A stretch of DNA of 64,000 nucleotides from Chryseobacterium vrystaatense (GTDB lineage Bacteria; Bacteroidota; Bacteroidia; Flavobacteriales; Weeksellaceae). The notes beneath the pieces are model-generated. The model was not told the DNA's origin and made no database searches. It saw only the letters and a program-made list of their open reading frames with translations. Of this stretch, positions 56,440 to 64,000 are shown in pieces; the first letter of the stretch is position 1, and each line of letters starts with the position of its first letter. The stretch spans positions 207,653 to 271,652 of the forward strand of contig NZ_JPRI01000007.1 of assembly GCF_000737765.1 (NCBI RefSeq), in the 5' to 3' direction. The translations under genes were made by a program, and so were the position numbers.

Positions 56440-57096
56440 TTAAATCTCATTAGCGATTTCTAAAACACACGATTCCAGATCAGAAAACTTCGAAACAGAA
56501 GGCTTGTAATCACTTGCATTCAATTTTCCAAAGCCATATTTACAGAAGATAAAAGGCAACCCGTTAGCGGACGCAGAATCATAATCGGTCTGTGTGTCAC
56601 CAATATAGATGGTATTTTCAGCGCTTAAATGGTTTCTTTCCATGAGTAGTTTGATATTCTCCGATTTCGCTTTTTTAGTCCTGCCGTGAGATTCAATATC
56701 TGTAAATAAATCATTGAATTGGTAGTATTCTAAAAACGCTTCAATATATCCGTCCTGGCAGTTACTGACAATAAAAAGTTTATGGTTTTTGGATAGGTTC
56801 TTTAGCGTTTCTGCAACTCCTTCGTAAAGAATTCCACCCTCAGAATGAAGTACCTTATTTTCCTTTTGCACAATCTCCGAAAGAATATCCTGAACCTGCT
56901 GATCAGAAATTCCGGGAATAATATCTTTTAGAATGTCTTTAAATAACAGTCCCATATATTGATCCATATCTTCGGGTTTCAATTCCCTTGTGATCAGTTG
57001 ATGTTCTGTTAAAACCTCATTCCAGATTTTGATGATGGTAGCTCTGGGGTCCCAAAGCGTTCCATCTAAGTCGAAAATTAAATTTTTATTGCTCAA
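56440..57096 (-). CDS. HAD-family phosphatase (phosphoglycolate phosphatase-like)
   Basis: The 218-residue protein has the HAD motifs: nucleophile Asp9 and Asp11 (FDLDGTLWD), motif II Ser in FIVSNC, Lys in TKKAKS, and motif IV (IYIGDTQTDYDSA). A helical cap lies between. The family removes phosphate from small metabolites such as 2-phosphoglycolate; the substrate is unknown. It lies 57 nt downstream of tex on the same strand. Confidence 0.9.
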   Translation of the reverse strand: MSNKNLIFDLDGTLWDPRATIIKIWNEVLTEHQLITRELKPEDMDQYMGLLFKDILKDIIPGISDQQVQDILSEIVQKENKVLHSEGGILYEGVAETLKNLSKNHKLFIVSNCQDGYIEAFLEYYQFNDLFTDIESHGRTKKAKSENIKLLMERNHLSAENTIYIGDTQTDYDSASANGLPFIFCKYGFGKLNASDYKPSVSKFSDLESCVLEIANEI

Positions 57097-57153
57097 AATG
57101 TATTGTTACTTTGTTTGATTTGTAATGATAACTTAACCTGTACAAAAGCCTAC

Positions 57154-59277
57154 TTATAAAATCATGCTTAGCTGTACTCTTTTTCTTGCTTCATCCACCT
57201 CTGTGACTTTTACCCGGACGTGCTGGTGAAGTTTTACGACTTCATTCACATCAGAAACAAAACCGTCCTTCAGCTGAGAAATATGAACAAGTCCGCTTTC
57301 CTTAATTCCAAGATCCACGAAACATCCGAAAGCCGTAATATTATTGACAATCCCCGGAAGAATCATTCCTGCTTTTAAATCTCTGATGCTTTTTACACTT
57401 GGATCAAATTCAAATACTTTGGCTGCTTTTCTAGGGTCTAATCCCGGTTTTTCAAGCTCTTTTAAAATATCCTTAATTCCTAAAATTCCGATTTCTTCAG
57501 TAACGTAATTTTCAGGTTTTACCAAAGCCGTTTTTTCTTTACTTCCGATAAGTTCTGTGGTTTTAATACCCAGATCTCTGGCCATTTTTTCAACAATGCC
57601 ATATGCTTCCGGATGCACGGCAGAATTGTCCAGTGGATTTTTAGCATTAGTAATCCTTACGAAAGCTGCCGCCTGCTGATAAGCTTTTTCTCCAAGCCTT
57701 GGTACTTTCTTAAGCTGTTTTCTATCCTCAAAAGCACCATTTTCAGTTCGGTAACTGACAATGTTTTCTGCCATTTTTTCTCCTATTCCTGAAACGTAGC
57801 TTAATAATGACTTGCTTGCAGTATTTAAATTGATCCCCACCGAGTTCACACACTTCATCACCGTGGAATCCAGTTCGTTTTTCAATTGAGTCTGGTCTAC
57901 ATCATGCTGATATTGTCCTACACCAATTGATTTGGCATCTATTTTTACCAATTCGGCCAAAGGATCTGCTAACCTTCTTCCGATAGAAACTGCACCACGC
58001 ACCGTTACATCATAAGAAGGGAATTCATCCCTTGCAATTTTACTCGCAGAATAAACTGATGCTCCCGCTTCCGACACCACAAAAACCTGCAGTGGTTTAT
58101 CAAAAGCAATTTTTTTGATGAAAAATTCAGTTTCACGGCTTGCCGTCCCGTTTCCAATAGAGATCGCTTCAATATGGTAGGCATTCACCATAGAGCGTAT
58201 TTTTTTCATTGCCATTCCACTCTCATTCTGTGGAGCATGAGGATAAAGGGTTTCATTGTGAAGAAGGTCTCCTTTTTCGTCAATACAAACCACTTTGCAT
58301 CCGCTTCTGTATCCAGGATCGATTGCTAAAATTCTTTTTTCTCCCAAAGGAGGGGCAAGAAGCAATTGGCTCAGGTTTTCAGAGAATATTTCAATAGCCT
58401 TTTTATCTGCCTTTTCTTTAGCTTCCTGTAGTGCTTCGTTTGAAATAGCAGGTTCTAAAAGTCTTTTATAACTGTCTTTTATGGCCAGAGCGATTTGTTC
58501 CGAACTTTCATTATTAGATTTAATGATTGCTTTTTCTATAAAGTCGACAGCTTCCTCTTTATCAATTCCTATATTCACTTTCACAAAACCTTCTGATTCA
58601 GCTCTGAGCATGGCCAAAAGCCTGTGAGAAGGGGTTCTGTTAAGATTTTCTTCCCATTCGAAATACTGTGAAAATTTCTGTGCCTCTTCTTCGTCTTTTT
58701 TTGCTTTAACAACTTTAGAAGTAACTATTGCTTTGCGCTGGAAAATGCGGCGCAGATTTTTACGGACGTACATATTTTCATTGATCCATTCTGCCATAAT
58801 ATCTCTTGCCCCCTGAAGAGCTTCTTCCTCTGAAGAAACATCACCGGTAAGATATTTGGAAACCAGAAATTGGAGATCATTGTTTTTCTGGCTCATAATG
58901 ATCTTAGCCAAAGGTTCCAGTCCTTTTTCTTTAGCGGTATCCGCTTTGGTCTTTCTGCGTTTTTTGAATGGGAGATATAAGTCTTCCAGTTCCGTAATGT
59001 CAAAGCTTTCTTCAATTCTCTGCTTAAGTTCAGGAGTCAAGGCATTCTGCTCTTCAATTGATTTCAAAATGCTCTCCTTACGTTTGACTATTTCCTCAAA
59101 CTGCTTGCTGATTTTGGAGATCTGTTCGATTTGAACTTCATCCAGATTTCCTGTTTTATCCTTTCTGTAACGAGAAATAAAAGGGATGGTGCAGTCTTCT
59201 GCTAATAATTGAAGGGTATTGTTGATGCTCTTTTCGGAGATATCGAGCTGTTGCTGTATAAATGTTACCGTTGTCAT
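57154..59277 (-). CDS. Tex-family RNA-binding transcription accessory protein
   Basis: The 707-residue protein shows the Tex architecture: an N-terminal helical region, the YqgF/RNase H-like domain (ILAIDPGYRSGCKVVCIDEKG, about 313-335), helix-hairpin-helix segments (NTASKSLLSYVSGIGEKMAENIV) and a C-terminal S1 RNA-binding domain (PGIVNNITAFGCFVDLGIKESGLVHISQLKDGF). Tex binds nucleic acids and affects transcription. The divergent tracrRNA and cas9 genes begin just beyond its start. Confidence 0.95.
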   Translation of the reverse strand: MTTVTFIQQQLDISEKSINNTLQLLAEDCTIPFISRYRKDKTGNLDEVQIEQISKISKQFEEIVKRKESILKSIEEQNALTPELKQRIEESFDITELEDLYLPFKKRRKTKADTAKEKGLEPLAKIIMSQKNNDLQFLVSKYLTGDVSSEEEALQGARDIMAEWINENMYVRKNLRRIFQRKAIVTSKVVKAKKDEEEAQKFSQYFEWEENLNRTPSHRLLAMLRAESEGFVKVNIGIDKEEAVDFIEKAIIKSNNESSEQIALAIKDSYKRLLEPAISNEALQEAKEKADKKAIEIFSENLSQLLLAPPLGEKRILAIDPGYRSGCKVVCIDEKGDLLHNETLYPHAPQNESGMAMKKIRSMVNAYHIEAISIGNGTASRETEFFIKKIAFDKPLQVFVVSEAGASVYSASKIARDEFPSYDVTVRGAVSIGRRLADPLAELVKIDAKSIGVGQYQHDVDQTQLKNELDSTVMKCVNSVGINLNTASKSLLSYVSGIGEKMAENIVSYRTENGAFEDRKQLKKVPRLGEKAYQQAAAFVRITNAKNPLDNSAVHPEAYGIVEKMARDLGIKTTELIGSKEKTALVKPENYVTEEIGILGIKDILKELEKPGLDPRKAAKVFEFDPSVKSIRDLKAGMILPGIVNNITAFGCFVDLGIKESGLVHISQLKDGFVSDVNEVVKLHQHVRVKVTEVDEARKRVQLSMIL

Positions 59278-59352
59278 TATCTTGTTTTCGGAAGGCTAAA
59301 ATAAGGTTTTGGAATGAAAAAAACTGAATACTGATAAACAGAAAATATTGGA

Positions 59353-59441
59353 AATAAAAATCCCCCGTATTGAAAGACGAGGGGGCTTAAATGTTTTCAC
59401 AACGGAATAATCCTTATTGTGAATTGCTTTTCAAAATTATT
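59353..59441 (-). ncRNA. tracrRNA of the type II-C CRISPR-Cas system
   Basis: The minus strand between tex and cas9 holds, in order: an anti-repeat-like stretch (TTGAAAAGCAATTCACAAT, 59415-59433), similar to the repeats of flavobacterial II-C systems as I recall them, a nexus stem-loop GGATTATTCC (59405-59414), then GTTGTGAAAACATTTAAGC, and a terminator hairpin (CCCCC..GT with ACGGGGG, 59361-59386) followed by ATTTTTATTT. A TATATTTG -7 box lies just upstream at 59446-59453. The gene is divergent from cas9. The exact 5' end (about 59441) is inferred from the -7 box. No repeat array is in the window to confirm pairing. Confidence 0.75.
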
Positions 59442-59445
59442 AATA

Positions 59446-59453
59446 CAAATATA
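59446..59453 (-). promoter_or_regulatory. -7 element of the tracrRNA gene
   Basis: The minus strand reads TATATTTG (TAnnTTTG), 5-12 nt before the predicted tracrRNA 5' end. No TTG is found at 17-23 nt upstream. Confidence 0.5.
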
Positions 59454-59475
59454 GAAGAAAAAAACAGTAGTTGAT

Positions 59476-59491
59476 TTATGGTAAACCATAA
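59476..59491. repeat. Inverted repeat between tracrRNA and cas9
   Basis: TTATGGT and ACCATAA are perfect 7-bp arms with 2 nt between. It lies between the tracrRNA promoter and the cas9 start and could be a binding site. Confidence 0.5.
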
Positions 59492-59540
59492 TTTAAATGC
59501 TTTTTTTATTTATATTTTTATACAGCATCTAAAAACTAGA

Positions 59541-62500
59541 ATGATGATTAAAAATATACTTGGATTAGACTTGGGAACCAACTCAATTGGCTGGGCTTTA
59601 ATAGAAGTCGATGAAAACAATATTCCCCTGAGAATTATAGCAATGGGTTCCAGAATAATTCCTTTATCAACAAGTGATAAAGAAGAATTTCAAAGAGGCT
59701 TGTCAATTACAAAAAATCAAAGTAGAACATTAAGTCGTACTCAGAGGAAAGGCTATGATAGGAAACAACTGAAAAAAAGTAATTTAAAGAAAATTCTTAA
59801 TAAATACAATATTTTCCCATCAGAAGAATTATTAAAACTGCCAATGCTTGATTTGTGGAAACTAAGAAGTGATTCTGCTAATCCCAATGAAAATATTTCT
59901 GCAGAACAACTTGGTCGTATTCTCTATATGCTTAATCAGAAAAGAGGTTATAAGTCTGCAAGAAGCGAAGCTAATTCTGATAAAAAAGATACAGATTATG
60001 TTCAGGCTGTAAAAGGACGTTATGCTCAGTTAAAAGATAGGAATCAGACTATTGGGCAATATTTTTATGGGGGACTTTCTAACGCTTTTTCAGACAAAGA
60101 TAATCAGCAGTATTTCAGAGTAAAAGAAGAAGTTTATCCAAGAGAAGCTTATATAGAAGAGTTTGATACCATTATTAATGCTCAAAAAGATAAGCACGAT
60201 TTTCTTACAGATAATGTGGTTCATCAGTTAAGAAATGAAATCATTTATTTTCAAAGGATATTGAAATCTCAAAAAGGATTAGTTAGTATCTGTGAATTTG
60301 AAGGCTTTGAGAAAACGGTTTTTGATAATAAAAAAAACAAGAATAAAATAGTATTTGTTGGGCCAAAAGTTGCTCCTAAAACCTCTCCTCTCTTTCAGCT
60401 TTGCAGGATTTGGGAAGTTGTCAATACGATTACTGTAAAAATAAAAAATCCAGAAGGAAGTAAATATAAATGGGGCGAAAAAATTCCAGATTTAAAGGAA
60501 AAAGAAATTTTAGCAGATTATTTATTTAAGAATGAAAGCCTAAGTTTTAGTAAACTTCTTGAAATTTTAGAATTAAAAAAACAAGATGTATATGTGAATA
60601 AGCAAATCTTGAAAGGTATTAAAGGAAATGAAACGTATGCAACTCTTCATAGTGTTTTAGGCGATAATGAACTTTTGAATTTTGATGTATCTATCGTTAC
60701 TTCAAATCAGACTGCAATATTGGTAGATAAGAAGACAGGCGAAATTCTTGAAGAAAGAACTGGACTTGAACTTAATGCAACATTGGAAAAAGAACCATTG
60801 TATCAACTGTGGCATACCATTTATTCTCTGAAAGATTTAGATGAGTGTAAAAGTGCTTTAATTAAAAGGTTTGGTTTGGATCAAGAAATTGCCGAAAAAT
60901 TGTCTCATATCGATTTTAATAAACAGGCTTTTGGAAATAAATCTAATAAATCGATGAGGAAAATTCTTCCTTTTCTGATGGAGGGTTATGATTATTCTCA
61001 ATCTTGTAGTTTGGCGGGCTATAATCATTCTAATTCTTTGACTAAAGATGAAAGAGAAAAACAAATTACTTTAGACCGGTTAGAACTTCTTCCAAAAAAC
61101 AGTTTGAGACAACCTATTGTTGAGAAAATTCTAAATCAGATGATTAATGTAGTTAATGTAATCCTTGAGCAATACGGAAAACCATCTGAAATTAGAGTTG
61201 AACTTGCCCGCGCACTTAAACAAAGTAAAGACGAACGAAATGAGACCGATTTACAAAATTCTAAAAATAAAAAACTCAATGAAGAAATCGGGAAAAGATT
61301 GGCTGAATTGGGATTGCCTGTCACCAAGCGATATGTTCAAAAGTATAAATTCATTTTTCCATCACTTAGTAAAAACCTGAAAGATGCTCACGTTAATAAT
61401 CAATGTATTTATTGTGGAGAAACTTTCAATTTAACAGAAGCTTTGAGTGGGGATGCCTATGATGTTGACCATATTGTGCCGAAAACTTTATTATTCGATG
61501 ATTCTCAGACCAATAAGGTTTTGGTTCATCGAAAATGTAACTCGACAAAAACTAATCAAACTGCTTACGATTACATTGCTACAAAAGGCGATGAACAGGT
61601 TCGGGTATATTCAGAACGGGTGGATGACTGGTTCAAGAGAGGAATTATTTCTTACAGTAAAATGCAAAGGTTGAAAGTTTCACACAAAGAATATCTTGAA
61701 AGGAAAAAACTTGGAAAAGAAACAGAAACCGATAAAAAGCTTTGGGAAAACTTCATCGACAGGCAATTGAAAGATACTCAATATATCTCTCGAAAATCAA
61801 GGGACATTTTACAGAAAATATGTAATAACGTAACAACAACAGAAGGTGGAGTTACTGCAAAACTCCGCAACTTATGGGGTTGGGATGATGTTTTAATGAC
61901 TCTTCAAATGCCTAGATACAAAGAATTAGGGCAAACCGTCACCAAAGAATGGACAAGCGAACACGGAAAAAGAAAACATCAAAAAGAAGAAATCGAAAAT
62001 TGGACAAAAAGAGACGATCATCGCCATCACGCTATTGACGCTTTGGTAATTGCCTGTACACAACAAGGTTTTATTCAACGAATAAATACTTTGAATTCAA
62101 GTGAGACAAAAGATTTGATGGTGAAAGAAGTTAAGGAAGCTAAGGTGGAGTTTAGTGAAAAGACTACACTTTTAGAAAAATATCTAAAAACGCAGAAGCC
62201 ATTTAATACACAAGAAGTAATGAACGAAGCGGATAAGGTTTTAATTTCATTTAAAGCGGGTAAAAAAGTCGCAACAATATCTAAATTTAAAGCAACAGGA
62301 AGGAATAAAGAGGCAGGTGTAATTGTTCCAAGGGGAGCTTTACACGAACAATCTGTTTATGGTAAAATAAAAGTAATTGAGAATGATAAATCTTTAAAAT
62401 ATTTATTTGAAAACTCAGATAAAATCGTAAACACAAGGATTAAAAATCTTATTAAAACAAGGCTCTCAGAAAATGAAAATAATTCTAAAAAAGCTTTATC

Positions 62501-63161
62501 AACATTACAGAAAACTCCAATCTTTTTAAACGAAGAAAAAACTGAGATCCTGGAAAAAGCATCTTGTTACAATGATGCAACGGTAATGAAATACAAATTG
62601 CAAAGTCTAAAAGCAAGCCAGGCCGATGATATTGTTGATGAAAGAATAAAATTTTTGGTAAAAGAAAGACTTGCTCAATTTGGAAATAAGGAAAAAGAAG
62701 CTTTCAAGGATATCCTTTGGTTTAATGAAGAAAAACAAATTCCGATTATAACGGTTCGTTTGTTTGCCCGCCCCGATGCTAATAATTTACAGACAATTAA
62801 GAAAGATAAAGATGGTAAAGATATTGGCTTTGTTCTTACAGGAAATAATCATCATATCGCCATTTATGAAGATAAAGATAATAAGCTTGTTCAACACAGT
62901 TGCACGTTTTGGCACGCAGTGGAAAGGAAAAAATATAATATTCCTGCTGTTATTGGAAATTCATCAGTTGTTTGGAGTCAATTATTAGACAAAGAGTTTC
63001 CAATATCATTTTTAGATAAGTTACCTACAGATAGACTTAATCTAAAGTTTAGTATGCAGCAAAATGAAATGTTTATTCTGGGTTTATCACAAGGTGAATT
63101 TGATGAAGCAATAAATAATAATGATAAATCTTTATTAAGAGCCTGTTTAAAAAATGAATAA
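59541..63161 (+). CDS. cas9: Type II-C Cas9, 3' end interrupted by an IS5-family element
   Basis: The RNA-guided DNA nuclease is recognised by all of its catalytic motifs: RuvC-I Asp10 (ILGLDLGTNSIGW), RuvC-II Glu554 (EIRVELAR), HNH His644 (YDVDHIVPK, with Cys zinc-like pair CIYC before it) and RuvC-III His830 and Asp833 (HRHHAIDALV). The start at 59541 (MMIKNI) is used; an in-frame ATG at 59478 lies in an inverted repeat and adds 21 non-conserved residues. Codons 1-1199 are native. Codon 1200 onwards (RACLKNE and stop) is IS sequence, because the element inserted at 63139. The C-terminal part of the PAM-interacting region is therefore missing. It may be inactive or altered. Confidence 0.93.
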   Translation: MMIKNILGLDLGTNSIGWALIEVDENNIPLRIIAMGSRIIPLSTSDKEEFQRGLSITKNQSRTLSRTQRKGYDRKQLKKSNLKKILNKYNIFPSEELLKLPMLDLWKLRSDSANPNENISAEQLGRILYMLNQKRGYKSARSEANSDKKDTDYVQAVKGRYAQLKDRNQTIGQYFYGGLSNAFSDKDNQQYFRVKEEVYPREAYIEEFDTIINAQKDKHDFLTDNVVHQLRNEIIYFQRILKSQKGLVSICEFEGFEKTVFDNKKNKNKIVFVGPKVAPKTSPLFQLCRIWEVVNTITVKIKNPEGSKYKWGEKIPDLKEKEILADYLFKNESLSFSKLLEILELKKQDVYVNKQILKGIKGNETYATLHSVLGDNELLNFDVSIVTSNQTAILVDKKTGEILEERTGLELNATLEKEPLYQLWHTIYSLKDLDECKSALIKRFGLDQEIAEKLSHIDFNKQAFGNKSNKSMRKILPFLMEGYDYSQSCSLAGYNHSNSLTKDEREKQITLDRLELLPKNSLRQPIVEKILNQMINVVNVILEQYGKPSEIRVELARALKQSKDERNETDLQNSKNKKLNEEIGKRLAELGLPVTKRYVQKYKFIFPSLSKNLKDAHVNNQCIYCGETFNLTEALSGDAYDVDHIVPKTLLFDDSQTNKVLVHRKCNSTKTNQTAYDYIATKGDEQVRVYSERVDDWFKRGIISYSKMQRLKVSHKEYLERKKLGKETETDKKLWENFIDRQLKDTQYISRKSRDILQKICNNVTTTEGGVTAKLRNLWGWDDVLMTLQMPRYKELGQTVTKEWTSEHGKRKHQKEEIENWTKRDDHRHHAIDALVIACTQQGFIQRINTLNSSETKDLMVKEVKEAKVEFSEKTTLLEKYLKTQKPFNTQEVMNEADKVLISFKAGKKVATISKFKATGRNKEAGVIVPRGALHEQSVYGKIKVIENDKSLKYLFENSDKIVNTRIKNLIKTRLSENENNSKKALSTLQKTPIFLNEEKTEILEKASCYNDATVMKYKLQSLKASQADDIVDERIKFLVKERLAQFGNKEKEAFKDILWFNEEKQIPIITVRLFARPDANNLQTIKKDKDGKDIGFVLTGNNHHIAIYEDKDNKLVQHSCTFWHAVERKKYNIPAVIGNSSVVWSQLLDKEFPISFLDKLPTDRLNLKFSMQQNEMFILGLSQGEFDEAINNNDKSLLRACLKNE
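63139..63151 (+). repeat. Left terminal inverted repeat of the IS5-family element
   Basis: GAGCCTGTTTAAA. Its codons in the cas9 frame give the foreign tail AGA GCC TGT TTA. Confidence 0.85.
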
Positions 63162-63229
63162 TAAAAAAGAGTATGGGCTAAAAACTGGCTAAAAATTGTC
63201 ATTTTAGAGTTGCAAAACAAAAAATATCA

Positions 63230-63988
63230 ATGTATCCAACAGATGTAACCCAAACTCAGTGGCAATTTATAAAAAAAGCATTAGATTTTGATGACAGAAA
63301 ACGAAAATATGATTTAATTGTCATTTGGAATGCGATTAGTTATTTGGTGAAAACAGGTTGTCAATGGCGTTTTTTACCTCATGATTTTCCAAAATGGCAA
63401 TTGGTTTATTACTATTATTCAAAATGGTCAAATCTGGAGGTTTTCGATTTATTATTGTCAAAATTGAGGGAAAAAGTACGACAAAACAGAGGTCAAAAAG
63501 CCGAGGCAAGTTTGGGAATTATGGACAGTCAGAGCGTTCGCTGGGGAAATAACCGTTCGCTCAATGGTTATGATGGAGGTAAAAAAGTAAAAGGCATCAA
63601 GCGACACGTTGTGGTAGATAAAAATGGGTTTTTGTTAGCTGTCATGGTAAGTGTTGCCAATATTCACGACAGTAAAGCCGCATTATTATTGATGAAAACA
63701 CTGCAATACTTATTGATTCCACTTGATGTAATCCTCGCTGATGGAGGTTACAGAGGTGAGATTATTGAGGAAATAAGAATCAAGTTCAATTATATCATTC
63801 AAATCGTTATGCGGAGTGACAGAAAAGTAAGAGAATTTGAGCCCATTCATAAACGATGGATTATAGAACGTACTTTTTCTTGGTTTGATAATGATAGAAG
63901 ATTATGCAGGAATTATGAACTTCTAATGGAAAGTTCTGAAAACATGGTCAAATTATCTGCCATAAAATTATTACTCAATAAAATTTAA
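63230..63988 (+). CDS. IS5-family transposase
   Basis: The 252-residue DDE transposase has an N-terminal DUF4096-like domain (about 1-75, VTQTQWQFIKKAL and CQWRFLPHDFPKW) and a DDE domain with Asp99 (IMDSQSVRW), Asp171 (ILADGGYRGE) and Glu213 (IIERTFSWF). The frame is intact and uses one ORF with no frameshift. Its start lies 91 nt inside the left end, and its stop overlaps the right inverted repeat. It moves the element by cut and paste. Confidence 0.95.
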   Translation: MYPTDVTQTQWQFIKKALDFDDRKRKYDLIVIWNAISYLVKTGCQWRFLPHDFPKWQLVYYYYSKWSNLEVFDLLLSKLREKVRQNRGQKAEASLGIMDSQSVRWGNNRSLNGYDGGKKVKGIKRHVVVDKNGFLLAVMVSVANIHDSKAALLLMKTLQYLLIPLDVILADGGYRGEIIEEIRIKFNYIIQIVMRSDRKVREFEPIHKRWIIERTFSWFDNDRRLCRNYELLMESSENMVKLSAIKLLLNKI

Positions 63989-63996
63989 ACAGCCTC
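63984..63996 (-). repeat. Right terminal inverted repeat of the IS5-family element
   Basis: On the minus strand it reads GAGGCTGTTTAAA, matching the left end at 12 of 13 positions. It overlaps the last codons of the transposase gene. Confidence 0.85.
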
Positions 63997-64000
63997 TAAG

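Larger units (their letters stand above)
63139..63996 (+). mobile_element. IS5-family insertion sequence inside cas9
   Basis: The element is 858 bp with terminal inverted repeats GAGCCTGTTTAAA (63139-63151) and, inverted, GAGGCTGTTTAAA (63984-63996), one mismatch in 13. It is flanked by a 3-bp target duplication TAA (63136-63138 and 63997-63999), the TNA type seen in IS5-family subgroups. One transposase gene is inside. Joining the flanks restores the cas9 frame: codon 1200 becomes AGx. The matching ends and intact gene point to recent insertion. Confidence 0.9.

Noticed and set aside
59478..59540. Upstream in-frame ATG of cas9
   Set aside because: The extra 21 residues are not conserved in Cas9 and the ATG lies in an inverted repeat near the tracrRNA promoter.
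59278..64000. CRISPR array
   Set aside because: No spaced direct repeats are present. Only one repeat-like stretch (the tracrRNA anti-repeat) is seen; an array would have to lie right of the window.
1..64000. tRNA or rRNA genes and prophage genes
   Set aside because: No TψC-loop motif with cloverleaf context, no rRNA signature and no phage structural genes were seen by eye; a proper covariance search was not possible.

Overview
The window is chromosomal DNA of a member of the Bacteroidota, most likely a Chryseobacterium-type member of the Flavobacteriales. The signs are: AT-rich intergenic DNA; starts without Shine-Dalgarno sequences; -7 elements of the TAnnTTTG form typical of the phylum; TonB-dependent and SusC-like outer-membrane proteins; LytTR/LytS regulation; a subclass A2 class A beta-lactamase of the CGA/CIA kind; a 58-residue histone H1-like protein; and a type II-C Cas9. 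Genus is an inference. No rRNA, tRNA, prophage or CRISPR array was seen.

Positions 1-8940 (minus strand) hold a class I lanthipeptide-type RiPP locus. In transcription order it has an outer-membrane beta-barrel receptor, four tandem precursor peptides with a double-Gly leader and a four-Cys core, a terminator-like attenuator, two LanC-like proteins, a luciferase-like flavin monooxygenase, and a LanB dehydratase whose C-terminus runs off the left edge. The four precursors arose by duplication of a two-gene block with an exact 478-bp period. The two LanC paralogues have lost complementary motifs.

Positions 8941-13400 hold a long gene-poor gap, then a nucleoside deaminase, an AraC regulator, a DsrE-family protein and an Old Yellow Enzyme. 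The last two share a 27-bp direct-repeat element at the same spacing from their promoters, which suggests a small AraC regulon. Positions 13800-20800 carry mostly secreted or envelope proteins of unknown function. Positions 21300-24400 hold pncA, a DAPG/phloretin-hydrolase-like enzyme, a Crp/Fnr regulator and a SnoaL-like protein. Positions 24748-28395 are the oxidative pentose-phosphate operon gnd-zwf-pgl, closed by a terminator.

Positions 28600-46800 hold an AsmA-like protein, a VOC protein, a putative heme-binding protein, a class A beta-lactamase abutting a penicillin-binding-type serine hydrolase, several small secreted proteins, a LytS/LytT two-component pair, a Bcr/CflA-type drug exporter beside an AraC regulator, and a divergent GNAT/MocR pair with repeated TACAGTT sites between them. 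Positions 46988-53416 form one operon: a small Cys/His-rich exported protein (TTG start), an ABC ATPase, a siderophore-type TonB receptor and two large ABC permeases. The histone-like gene, an M28 peptidase, an RDD protein, a HAD phosphatase and Tex follow.

The right end is a type II-C CRISPR locus. A divergent tracrRNA gene lies upstream of cas9. The cas9 gene keeps all RuvC and HNH residues but is interrupted at codon 1200 by a complete IS5-family element (63139-63996, TAA target duplication), so the C-terminal part of the PAM-interacting region is cut off. The two most interesting items are the lanthipeptide locus and the IS-interrupted cas9 with its neighbouring tracrRNA.
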